A DNA stretch of 64,000 bases, taken from contig DATAOI010000030.1 in NCBI GenBank assembly GCA_036265815.1, positions 1 through 64,000 of the forward strand, written 5' to 3'. This stretch comes from Gemmatimonadales bacterium. Its GTDB lineage: Bacteria > Gemmatimonadota > Gemmatimonadetes > Gemmatimonadales > GWC2-71-9. Positions 24,525 through 34,893 of the stretch are shown here, piece by piece. The position numbers and the translations under genes were made by a program. Position 1 is the first letter of the stretch. Every line of letters begins with the position of its first letter. Under the pieces are notes generated by a model. The model had not been told where the DNA came from. It did no database searches and was given only the letters and a program-made list of their open reading frames with translations.

Positions 24525-25564
24525 TGTCGAAGCTCGCAACGCCTGAGCCCGTCGATCGCTTCGGCCGGCCGCTCCGCAGTCTGCGGATCTCGGTGACCGA
24601 CCGCTGCAACATGCGCTGCCGCTACTGCATGCCGGAGGACGAGTACGTCTGGCTCCCGCGCGAGTCCATCCTGAGCTTCGAGGAGCTCGCCCGGCTGACC
24701 GCCATCTTCACCAGCCTCGGTGTAAGCAAGGTTCGCCTCACCGGGGGGGAGCCGCTGCTGCGGCACGAGCTCCCCACGCTGGTATCGATGCTCGCCGCCC
24801 AGGGCGAGCTCGCGGACCTCGCGCTTACCACCAACGGCATCCTGCTGGAGCGTTCCGCCAGCGCGCTCCGCGCGGCCGGGCTCCGCCGGGTGACGGTCAG
24901 CCTGGACACCCTCCGCCCCGAGCGAATGCTCCGCTTCGCCCGGAGCGCGCGCCATGATGACGTGCTGCACGGCATCGCCGCCGCGCGGGCCGCGGGCTTC
25001 GACTCGATCAAGCTCAACAGCGTGATCATCCGTGGGTATAACGACGACGAGCTGGTGGAGCTGTTGGAGTTCGGCCGGAGGGAGAAGGTCGAGGTCCGGT
25101 TCATCGAGTACATGGATGTGGGCGGTGCGACGACCTGGTCGATGGATCAGGTTGTCTCGCGCCGCGAGGTGCTGGAGCGGCTGGCCGCGCGCTACGGCAC
25201 GATCACCCCGCTGGAAGAGACCGGCTGGGCGCCGGCCGAGCGGTTCGCGCTGGGCGATGGCACCCAGTTCGGCGTGATCGCGTCCACCACCGCTCCGTTC
25301 TGCCGCACCTGCGACCGGAGCCGCCTCACCGCCGACGGCACCTGGCTGCTCTGCCTCTATGGAGAAGAGGGGCTCGATCTTCGGAGCCTGCTCCGCGGCG
25401 GCGTGGCGGACGGGGAGATCGCCGCCCGGATCGCGGCCGCCTGGCGGGCCCGCATCGACCGGGGCGCGGAGGAGCGCGCCGCGCTCCCCGCGCGGGGCGT
25501 GCTGCATCGGATCGAGAGTCTCCGCGCCGAGCCGCGGCGCGAGATGCACACCCGCGGCGGCTGA
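24524..25564 (+). CDS. moaA: GTP 3',8-cyclase MoaA
   Basis: This 346-residue radical SAM enzyme rearranges GTP to 3',8-cyclo-GTP, the first step of molybdenum-cofactor synthesis. The N-terminal cluster motif CNMRCRYC (near residue 28) follows LRISVTDR. The C-terminal cluster binding GTP uses CRTCDRSRL-x-C. The protein ends in the conserved Gly-Gly tail (RGG) needed for activity. ATG at 24524 overlaps the moaE stop by one base. The second-step gene moaC is not in the window. Confidence 0.95.
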   Translation: MSKLATPEPVDRFGRPLRSLRISVTDRCNMRCRYCMPEDEYVWLPRESILSFEELARLTAIFTSLGVSKVRLTGGEPLLRHELPTLVSMLAAQGELADLALTTNGILLERSASALRAAGLRRVTVSLDTLRPERMLRFARSARHDDVLHGIAAARAAGFDSIKLNSVIIRGYNDDELVELLEFGRREKVEVRFIEYMDVGGATTWSMDQVVSRREVLERLAARYGTITPLEETGWAPAERFALGDGTQFGVIASTTAPFCRTCDRSRLTADGTWLLCLYGEEGLDLRSLLRGGVADGEIAARIAAAWRARIDRGAEERAALPARGVLHRIESLRAEPRREMHTRGG

Positions 25565-26022
25565 TGGCGCTTCACGTCGCGCTCATCCAGCCCCTGATCC
25601 CTCCCAATACCGGCAACATCGCCCGGCTCTGCGCCGCCACCGACAGCGCCCTGCACCTGATCGAGCCGCTCGGCTTCTCCCTGGAGCAGAGCGAGCTCCG
25701 CCGGGCCGGATTGGACTACTGGGACGCGGTGGACCTGTGGGTGCACCCGGACTGGTTCGCTTTCCGCGACGCCATGGGACGGGAGCGGTGCCTCTACTTC
25801 TCCTCCAACGCCACTCGCACCTACTGGGAGGCGCCCTACCGCTCGAACAGTTGTCTGGTCTTCGGAAATGAGACCGAGGGCATGCCGGCGCGCATCCTGG
25901 AGAAGCACCCGGACCGCTGCTTCCGGATCCCGATGGCAGGGCCGGTTCGGAGCCTCAACCTGGCGACGGCGGTGGGAATCGCGTTGTACGAGGCCATCCG
26001 GCATACCAGCGCCGCCGGGTAG
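25564..26022 (+). CDS. trmL: tRNA (cytidine(34)-2'-O)-methyltransferase
   Basis: This 152-residue SPOUT methyltransferase methylates the wobble ribose of certain leucine tRNAs. The diagnostic N-terminal PPNTGNIARLCAAT, the knot motifs LVFGNETEGMP and IPMAGPVRSLNLATAVGIALYE are all present. The size matches the minimal SpoU-type TrmL without an RNA-binding extension. Its ATG overlaps the moaA stop by one base, so it is cotranscribed with the moa genes although functionally unrelated. Confidence 0.93.
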   Translation: MALHVALIQPLIPPNTGNIARLCAATDSALHLIEPLGFSLEQSELRRAGLDYWDAVDLWVHPDWFAFRDAMGRERCLYFSSNATRTYWEAPYRSNSCLVFGNETEGMPARILEKHPDRCFRIPMAGPVRSLNLATAVGIALYEAIRHTSAAG

Positions 26023-26026
26023 CCAG

Positions 26027-26032
26027 TATATT
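26027..26032 (+). promoter_or_regulatory. Candidate -10 box (TATATT) upstream of mdh
   Basis: TATATT lies in the 59-base gap between trmL and mdh, giving a leader of about 45 bases with a GGAGAG site near 26068. No good -35 box is seen 16-18 bases upstream. Confidence 0.35.
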
Positions 26033-26081
26033 GCTGCGCCTTAGTCCACGCACCCACGGCCCGCCTGGAGAGTGACTCCCG

Positions 26082-27014
26082 ATGCTTGGCACGATTGCCG
26101 TTGTCGGAGCAGGAAACGTCGGCGCCACCGCGGCACAGCGCCTCGCCGAAAAGCAGCTGGCACGCAGCGTGGTGATGATCGATGTCATCGAAGGCGTGCC
26201 CCAGGGCAAGGCGCTCGACCAGTGGCAGTCGGGTCCGATCGAGGGGTTCGACACCCGCATCGTCGGCAGCAACAGTTACGAGCCGGCCGCGGGCGCCGAT
26301 CTGTTCGTGGTGACCGCCGGGATCGCGCGGAAGCCCGGCATGAGCCGGGACGATCTGGTCAAGACCAATGCCGGCATCGTGCGATCGGTGTGCCGGGAGA
26401 TCGCCCGGGTGGCGCCCCAGACCATCCTCGTGGTGGTCTCCAATCCACTCGACGTCATGTGCTACGTGGCCATGCGGGCCACCGGCTTCCCCCGCGAGCG
26501 GGTGGTCGGTATGGCGGGGGTGCTCGACACCGCGCGCTACCGCATGTTCCTGGCGGAGGCGCTGAACGTGTCGGTGGAGGACATTCAGGCGATGGTGCTC
26601 GGAGGGCACGGGGATACCATGGTCCCGCTGATCTCGTACACCACCGTCTCGGGCATCCCGGTGAGCCAGCTGATGGATGCCGGCACTCTCGACTCCATTG
26701 TGACCCGCACGCGGAACGGCGGGGCGGAGATCGTGGCGTTCCTCAAGACCGGCTCGGCCTACTACGCTCCCAGCGCGGCCGCGGTGCAGATGGTGGAGGC
26801 CATCGCACTCGACAAGCGGCGGATCCTGCCGTGCTCGGCCTGGCTGCAGGGAGAGTTCGGCCTGCGCGACGTGTTCTGCGGCGTGCCCTGCAAGCTTGGC
26901 CGCGGCGGGCTCGAGCGCATCCTCGAGATCACCCTGAGCGACGCCGAACGGACCGAGCTGCACAAGTCGGCGGAAGCGGTCCGGGCGACGCAGGCCGTCG
27001 TGGACGCGGCCTGA
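26082..27014 (+). CDS. mdh: Malate dehydrogenase
   Basis: This 310-residue NAD-dependent dehydrogenase is of the LDH-like malate dehydrogenase type. It has the Rossmann loop VGAGNVGAT, the NAD-selective acidic residue in MIDVIEG, the malate-type active loop with Arg in [10 protein letters not shown], the substrate Arg region in DTARYRMF, and the catalytic His in [10 protein letters not shown]. Lactate dehydrogenases have Gln where this has Arg. It oxidises malate to oxaloacetate in the TCA cycle, next to the succinate dehydrogenase genes. Confidence 0.93.
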   Translation: MLGTIAVVGAGNVGATAAQRLAEKQLARSVVMIDVIEGVPQGKALDQWQSGPIEGFDTRIVGSNSYEPAAGADLFVVTAGIARKPGMSRDDLVKTNAGIVRSVCREIARVAPQTILVVVSNPLDVMCYVAMRATGFPRERVVGMAGVLDTARYRMFLAEALNVSVEDIQAMVLGGHGDTMVPLISYTTVSGIPVSQLMDAGTLDSIVTRTRNGGAEIVAFLKTGSAYYAPSAAAVQMVEAIALDKRRILPCSAWLQGEFGLRDVFCGVPCKLGRGGLERILEITLSDAERTELHKSAEAVRATQAVVDAA

Positions 27015-27027
27015 CCCGCGACGACCG

Positions 27028-27690
27028 ATGAATCGGTTGTGGGCTCTGTGGGACTCGTCGGTCGGGAAGAAAGCGGTCATGGCTGGTACCGGGCTCATCC
27101 TGCTCGCGTATCTGATCACCCACGTACTGGCCAACCTCCTCGTCTTTCAGGGACCCGCGAAGATCAATGCCTACAGTGCATTCCTCCACGGCACCGGAGG
27201 CGCGCTGTGGGTGGCGCGCGCGGTGCTCTTCGCCGCGTTGGTGCTGCATGTGCTGGCCGCAGTCCAGCTCACGCTCCGGCGCCGGGCGGCCCGGCCGGTG
27301 GGCTACGCTGGTGGGCGCGAGCCCCAGGTGTCGACCGTGGCGGCACGGACCATTCGCTGGGGCGGGGTGCTGATTCTCGTGTTCCTGGTCTACCACATCC
27401 TCCACTTCACTCTCGGAACGGTGCACGCCGCCTTCATCGAGGGCGATCCCTACCACAACGTCGTCACCGGCTTCGGCAATCCCCTGGTCGTCGTGTTCTA
27501 CGAGGTCGCCATGGCCGCGGTCGGCCTGCACTTGTACCACGGCATCTGGAGCAGCGGGCGGAGCCTCGGAGTGAGCCCGCCGTCGCCGCACCCGCTGCGC
27601 CGGCAGCTCGCGCTGGCCTTGGCGCTGATCGTCTGGGCGGGGTTCACGGCGATTCCGATCGCGGTGTACGCGGGAGTGCTTCGGCCGTGA
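27028..27690 (+). CDS. sdhC: Succinate dehydrogenase cytochrome b subunit (b558 type)
   Basis: This 220-residue membrane anchor has five hydrophobic helices and the conserved N-terminus [14 protein letters not shown]. Haem-ligand histidines are likely in [16 protein letters not shown] and [10 protein letters not shown]. This is the single-subunit cytochrome b558 class found with B-type succinate:quinone reductases, which have two haems and no separate SdhD. It begins 13 bases after mdh and is followed by sdhA and sdhB. Confidence 0.92.
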   Translation: MNRLWALWDSSVGKKAVMAGTGLILLAYLITHVLANLLVFQGPAKINAYSAFLHGTGGALWVARAVLFAALVLHVLAAVQLTLRRRAARPVGYAGGREPQVSTVAARTIRWGGVLILVFLVYHILHFTLGTVHAAFIEGDPYHNVVTGFGNPLVVVFYEVAMAAVGLHLYHGIWSSGRSLGVSPPSPHPLRRQLALALALIVWAGFTAIPIAVYAGVLRP

Positions 27691-27730
27691 GGAGCCACAT
27701 CAGGTCGGGCGAGGGGATGGGGAAGCCGAC

Positions 27731-29640
<1,910 letters not shown>

Positions 29641-29644
<4 letters not shown>

Positions 29645-30411
29645 ACCTGGTCCTGCACGTCTGGCGTCAGCCGGGCCCGGCGGCAAAGGGAAGCCTGGTG
29701 CGGTACGATGTCCAGGACGTGAGCCCCGACATGTCATTCCTCGAGATGCTGGACGTGCTCAACGAGCGGTTGATGCAGCGGGGCGAGGCGCCGATCGCCT
29801 TCGACCACGACTGCCGGGAAGGGATCTGCGGCGCCTGCAGCCTGATGATCAACGGCGTGGCGCACGGGCCGAACCGGGGGACGGCCACCTGCCAGCTTCA
29901 CCTGCGGAGCTTCCGGGATGGCGACCATATCAACGTCGAGCCTTGGCGGGCGCGAGCCTTTCCCGTGATCCGGGACCTGGTGGTGAACCGGAGCGCGCTG
30001 GACCGGGTCATCGCCGCGGGCGGCTACATCAGCGCGCCGACCGGCTGCGCGCCCGACGGGAACGCGATTCTCATTCCCAAGGACGTGGTCGACACGGCCA
30101 TGGACGCCGCCCAATGCATCGGCTGCGGCGCCTGTGTGGCGGCGTGCCCCAACGGGTCGGCATCACTCTTCACCGGAGCCAAGATCGCCCACCTGGGCCT
30201 GCTGCCTCAGGGTCAGCCCGAGCGGCTCGACCGCGCGCGGCGGATGGTGCGGCAGATGGATATCGAGGGGTTCGGCCACTGCACGCTGTATGGAGAGTGT
30301 CAGGAGGCGTGTCCTAAGGAGATCAGTATCGACACGATCACCCGGATGAACCGGGACTTCCTGCGGGCCAGCCTGGTGGCGGGGCGGGGGGCCACCGCGC
30401 GATCCGACTGA
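29641..30411 (+). CDS. sdhB: Succinate dehydrogenase iron-sulfur subunit
   Basis: This 256-residue electron-transfer subunit starts at GTG, overlapping the sdhA stop. The 2Fe-2S cluster ligands are in [12 protein letters not shown]; the 4Fe-4S ligands are in [14 protein letters not shown], and the 3Fe-4S ligands are in the last ferredoxin motif ([16 protein letters not shown]). It links the flavin of SdhA to the haems of SdhC and the quinone. All cluster cysteines are present. The operon ends here or continues into the barrel gene 11 bases downstream. Confidence 0.95.
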
Positions 30412-30422
30412 TTCCGGCTCAC

Positions 30423-31702
30423 ATGGGTGCATCATCGAGAGGGAGGACCCGGCACCTGGCGGGGTCCTCCCTCGTGCTTCTGGGCGCGGCACTGCTCCGG
30501 CCGCACTCGCTCGGCGCGCAGTCCGGTGCGCAGTCCGGCGTGTGGGCAGGTATCGGGGCGCAGGCAGTCGCCGCCTGGGAGTGGGCCGACCCGGTGCCGG
30601 GCGGAGGCTCGGTGGGTGAGATCCGGCTGGTGCAGCCGGCGGTCCACCTGCACGCAGGTGCGCTCAACCGCTTTCGGCTCCTGGCGATGGTCAATCTCGA
30701 AGGGTTGACGATACCGAACGGCGAGCTCGCCCCGGGCGACTGGGGCGAAGGGTTCGTCGACCGCCGGCATCCCCACACCTACGTCCACGAGGTGATCCTC
30801 GCGGCCGATGACCTGCTCGGCCGGATGGATGGTGATGTTCGGGCGTCGGTCAGTCTGGGCAAGGGATTCGCGCCCTTCGGCACCGATGATCCGATGGTCC
30901 GGCCGTTCGTCCGCTATCCGGTGAACCACCACCTTTCGCAGATACTCGAGCGCGCGGTGGCGATCGCGGGGGTACGGACCCGCACGGTGGCGGGCGAGCT
31001 GGGCCTGTTCAACGGCGACGAGCCGGAACGACCGGGGCAATGGCCACGGGTGGGTCACCGGTTCGGGGACTCCTGGTCGGCGCGGCTCACGTTCTTCCCT
31101 CTCGAGCGCCTGGAGGTGCAGGGCTCTCACGCGCAGGTGCATTCGCCCGAGCACCGGCCGGGATCCGTGCCGACCAGTCCAAGTGGAGTCTGTCTGCCCG
31201 GTGGTTCGGTCCGGTGAGCGGACGGCCGCTCTACGCGATGGTGGAATGGGCGCGCACCTCCGAAGCGGGCGGCTTCTTCGTCTTCCACTCTTTGCTGGCC
31301 GAAGGTGCATGGACGTTGGGGCGCCATCGTCTCCAGTACCGAGTCGAACGCAGCGAGCGTCCGGAGGAGGAGCGGGTCTCCGCCTTTCGGACGCTCCGCC
31401 CGCAGATCGAGAACGCCGTGCTCGGAATCACCCGCTGGACCGTACAGACGCTGGGCTATGAGGTCACCGCGCTCCGAACTCGCGAGGTGGGCGTGCGGCC
31501 GCTGGTGGAACTCTCGTACGGCAGGATCGCCAAGGTGGGTGGCGGCCTCTTCGACGTCCGCGGCTTGTATGGTCAGAGTACGTGCTGGTCGCTGACCCTG
31601 GGCGTGCGGCTGGGCCAGCCGCCGCACCGCATGGGGCGCTACGGTGCGCTCGAGGAGTCGGGCGTGAGGGGGGAGCATGCGCCCGGCGGGCACGCCCAGT
31701 GA
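30423..31702 (+). pseudogene. Frameshifted outer-membrane beta-barrel-like protein
   Basis: Two overlapping reading frames together make one protein of about 425 residues. The first (from ATG 30423) has a signal peptide (hydrophobic GSSLVLLGAALL, cleavage near LGAQ) and about 230 residues of alternating strand-like sequence. At about 31150-31175 the sensible sequence switches to another frame (from ADQSKWSLSARW onward to a stop at 31702). One inserted base in the GGGATCC area would rejoin them. The first frame alone ends at 31217 in an atypical tail. The pattern suggests a porin-like barrel of unknown substrate. It may be a true pseudogene or a sequencing error. Confidence 0.6.
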
Positions 31703-32877
31703 TGATGGGTTTCCCGATCGCACGGCGAGGAAGCGTGGCAGCGGCCCTGCTGGGCATTCTCGCCTGCGGGGGCGGGAATGATGGCGGCCTCGACCAGAAC
31801 GGCAGCGCGCTCCAGGTTCGGGATGGCGGCGACAACGTACCCGACCGGTACACCTCAGATCTCTGGGTCCATGGGGCGTACGCCTACACCGGCACCTGGG
31901 GCGCCCCTCCCGATCAGCAGCCCGGGGACGTGATCAAGATCTGGTCTCTCGATGCCTCCGGCGCGCCGACCCTGGCAGACTCGCTCAAGATCCCGTCGAT
32001 CCGCACGGTCAGCGACGTGCAAGTGAGCGCTGATGGCGCGCTGCTGGTGTTCAGCACCGAGCGGGGCGCCAACGCCGGCTTGTACGTGTACGGGCTGGCG
32101 GACCCCCTGCAGCCGGTGCTCCAAGACAGCGCGCTGGTGGCCGAAGGGATCCACACGGCTACGGTGGCCGATATCGCGGGCGGACGCTACGTCTTCGCCG
32201 CCAAGAACCCCAAGAACCCCGCGCTGCTGATCTACGATATCAGTACGCCGGCGGCCATCAGTCTCGCGGCCTCGGTGCCGATCCCTCCGCTCTACGGGAT
32301 TCACGACACCTACGTGCGTGACGGCCTCGCCTTCGTGTTCGCCTGGAACAGCGGGGTCATCATCTACGACGTGGGCAACGGCATGCTCGGCGGGTCGCCG
32401 CGGCAGCCGAAGGAGGTGAGCCGCGTCGTCCCTGACGACGACGGCGTCGCTGGCGGAGTGGCGACACACAACGGGTGGTGGTTCCACAACCCGGTGAGCG
32501 GAGAGAACCGATATCTCTTCGTCGGACAGGAGGGCGCGCAAGTGCTTGGTGCGAAGTCGAGCGGAGATATCCACGTGATCGATGTCCAGGATCTGTTCCA
32601 TCCCAGGGAGGTGGCCTTCTTCCATCTGGACGGGGCCGGCACTCACAATTTCTGGATGGACGAGCAGCGCCAGATCCTCTACGCGGCGTACTACAACGCC
32701 GGCGTCGTGGCACTCGATGTGTCCGGCCTCCTGGCCGGGGATCTGGCCGGCCGACTGATCGGCCGGGTCGAGCCAGGCGGCCCGGGAGATACGTACACCT
32801 GGGGCGTGCAGCTCCAGGGACACTCGCTCTACGCCAGCGACATGCTGAGCGGTCTCTGGCAGCTTCAGGCGCCGTAG
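31702..32877 (+). CDS. LVIVD-repeat lipoprotein of unknown function
   Basis: This 391-residue protein has a lipoprotein signal (GILAC followed by Gly-Gly-Gly-Asn) near residue 21. Repeated beta-propeller-like blades follow, with motifs such as LYVYGLADP, LLIYDISTP, HVIDVQDLFHP and VVALDVSGL that match LVIVD repeats. It is likely an outer-membrane-anchored or surface propeller; binding partner and substrate are unknown. The ATG overlaps the stop of the barrel gene, so the two are coupled. A later ATG at 31705 is equivalent. There is no enzymatic motif. Confidence 0.75.
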   Translation: MMGFPIARRGSVAAALLGILACGGGNDGGLDQNGSALQVRDGGDNVPDRYTSDLWVHGAYAYTGTWGAPPDQQPGDVIKIWSLDASGAPTLADSLKIPSIRTVSDVQVSADGALLVFSTERGANAGLYVYGLADPLQPVLQDSALVAEGIHTATVADIAGGRYVFAAKNPKNPALLIYDISTPAAISLAASVPIPPLYGIHDTYVRDGLAFVFAWNSGVIIYDVGNGMLGGSPRQPKEVSRVVPDDDGVAGGVATHNGWWFHNPVSGENRYLFVGQEGAQVLGAKSSGDIHVIDVQDLFHPREVAFFHLDGAGTHNFWMDEQRQILYAAYYNAGVVALDVSGLLAGDLAGRLIGRVEPGGPGDTYTWGVQLQGHSLYASDMLSGLWQLQAP

Positions 32878-32884
32878 CTCAGGT

Positions 32885-34852
32885 CTACCGGCCGGCCGGC
32901 TGCTTGGCGGTTGCCGCCCACCTGTTGTTCCCCCGTTCTACGTCCGGATACCAGCTGTCCGGGTCGATCACGACACTGGTGACGCTTCGGGAACCGGGGA
33001 CAAGGAGCGCATACCGGTCCCCCGCATACCATACCTCTACCGGTAGGGAGACGCGCCGAATGGTGCCGTCATCCAAGGTGAGTGCCAGCTCGACCGGCAT
33101 CGGCATGCTGCCGGCGTTGCGCAGGTACACGCGGGAGAAGCCGCCGGCGGAGTCGGAGCGGGCCACCGAGTCGACCGCCTGGTCGAGCTGGTCGGTGGTG
33201 TAGAACCAGGAGCGCCAGAACCAGCTCAGGTCCTCTCCCAGGCCGTCCTCCATGGTGCGAAAGAAGTCTGCCGGCGTGGGGTGCTTGTAAGCCCAGCGAC
33301 GGATGTACTCCTGGAACACGGGGTCGAATCGCTCGGGTGAGGTGATGTGCTCCCGCAGGAGCACCAGCCCGACGGCCGGCTTGTTGTAGAGACCCTGGCG
33401 CCAGTTCTCGGTGGTCCGCATGCGGTCGGCCGGCGTCATGATCGGCTGCTCGTTCCCCGACTTGGCATTCTTGATATAGGTCTCGGGCACACCGCGCGCG
33501 GTGGGAAGCGGCGTGTTGGGGAACTGCATGGGGAAGTTGTAGTGGTTGATGAAACTGTTGAACCCTTCGTCCATCCAGCCATAGAGCCGCTCGTTGCTTC
33601 CCACGACCATGGGGAACCAGGTATGCCCGAATTCGTGGTCGGTCACGCTGTACAACGCCACCGGGTCGGTGCGATTGTGGCAGAAGACGATCATCGGGTA
33701 CTCCATCCCGCCTTCGATCCCGTTGACGTTGCTGGCCACCGGGTAGGGGAACCTGAGCCACTTCTCGGAATAGTGCTCGATCGCCGCCTTGGCATACGCC
33801 GTGGCGTGGCTCCAGATCGAGTCGGCCGAGGGAGGGTAGAAGCTCATCGCCAGCGTTTTCCCGCCGTTTACCCCGACCGCGTCCCAGATGAAGTGCCGAG
33901 CCGCCGCCCAGGCGAAATCGCGGACGCTGTCGGCCGTGAAATGCCAGGTGAGCGTGCCGCGGGTAGTCGGCGGGCGGGATGACGCGTCGCCGATCTCGTC
34001 CTTGCCGCGGATGACCACCGTTTCGCTGGAGGTACGCGCGCGGGCGAGACGGGCGCGTTGCGCCGCGGTGAGCACCTCATCCGGATTCTGCAGCACACCG
34101 GTAGCGGCGACCAGCATGTCGGTCGGCACCGTGAGACTCACGTCGAAGCTGCCGTACTCCAGGTAGAACTCACCCTGGCCCAGGTACTGCTCGGTGTTCC
34201 AGCCCCGGACGTCGTCGTACACGGCCAGCCGGGGATACCATTGCGCCACCTCGTACACCGTGCTCCCGTCGATCTCCTCCGTGCCCATCCGGTTGCCGTT
34301 GGGTCCGAAGGGAAACGACCAGGCAAGCTCCAGCGCCTGCTTGCCACCGGGGGGGAGCGGCCGGGCGAGGTCGATCCTCATCATCGTCCCGTTCACCGTG
34401 TATTGCAGCGGCGTGGCCGGCCGGCCCGGCTTCCCCTTGACGGGAGGCGCTGCCGGCTCGGCCACCCGGGTCAAGGTGACACTGACCTGCGCGCCTTTGG
34501 ATCCGAACCTCGGATCCTGTCCGAACACGAAGAAGCCGCGGCTGTGATCGTTGAAGAGATTCTGGTCCAGCTGGAGCCAGACGTATCGCAGCGTGTCGGG
34601 CGAGTTGTTGCCGTAGGTGATCCGCTCCTCGCCGCTCACCGATTTGCCGGCCGTATCGAGACTGGCCTTGATCACGTAGGTGAGCCGCTGCTGCCAGTAC
34701 CCCGGGCCGGGGGCACCGCTCCCGGTCCGGACCGCAGTCGGGGTGGGAAGCTGAAGCCGGTCGAAGGGCGAGGCCGCGGGTGAGGGGGATCGCTGGGCGA
34801 GCAGCGGCGTGGCCCCGAGACAAAGCAGGAGCAAGGGAAAGCGGACGGACAT
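32885..34852 (-). CDS. M1 family metallopeptidase (exported)
   Basis: This 655-residue protein has a clear signal peptide (MSVRFPLLLLCLGATPLLAQ). The N-terminal M1 sandwich domain is followed by GGMEYP, the exopeptidase motif equivalent to GAMEN, then the zinc site HEFGHTWFP (about residue 405) and the third ligand Glu in MDEGFNSF. The catalytic Glu is present, so it should be active in the periplasm or outside, trimming peptides. ATG at 34852 is chosen for the signal peptide. It is a paralogue of the gene at 36386-38425 and converges on the LVIVD gene with a 7-base gap. Confidence 0.88.
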   Translation of the reverse strand: MSVRFPLLLLCLGATPLLAQRSPSPAASPFDRLQLPTPTAVRTGSGAPGPGYWQQRLTYVIKASLDTAGKSVSGEERITYGNNSPDTLRYVWLQLDQNLFNDHSRGFFVFGQDPRFGSKGAQVSVTLTRVAEPAAPPVKGKPGRPATPLQYTVNGTMMRIDLARPLPPGGKQALELAWSFPFGPNGNRMGTEEIDGSTVYEVAQWYPRLAVYDDVRGWNTEQYLGQGEFYLEYGSFDVSLTVPTDMLVAATGVLQNPDEVLTAAQRARLARARTSSETVVIRGKDEIGDASSRPPTTRGTLTWHFTADSVRDFAWAAARHFIWDAVGVNGGKTLAMSFYPPSADSIWSHATAYAKAAIEHYSEKWLRFPYPVASNVNGIEGGMEYPMIVFCHNRTDPVALYSVTDHEFGHTWFPMVVGSNERLYGWMDEGFNSFINHYNFPMQFPNTPLPTARGVPETYIKNAKSGNEQPIMTPADRMRTTENWRQGLYNKPAVGLVLLREHITSPERFDPVFQEYIRRWAYKHPTPADFFRTMEDGLGEDLSWFWRSWFYTTDQLDQAVDSVARSDSAGGFSRVYLRNAGSMPMPVELALTLDDGTIRRVSLPVEVWYAGDRYALLVPGSRSVTSVVIDPDSWYPDVERGNNRWAATAKQPAGR

Positions 34853-34893
34853 GGAGACCTGGGATCGGAGTGGATGGGGCAGGGACGACTCGA

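Noticed and set aside
31140-31180. Programmed ribosomal frameshifting in the barrel gene
   Set aside because: No slippery heptamer or stimulatory stem was seen near the junction; a mutation or sequencing error is simpler.
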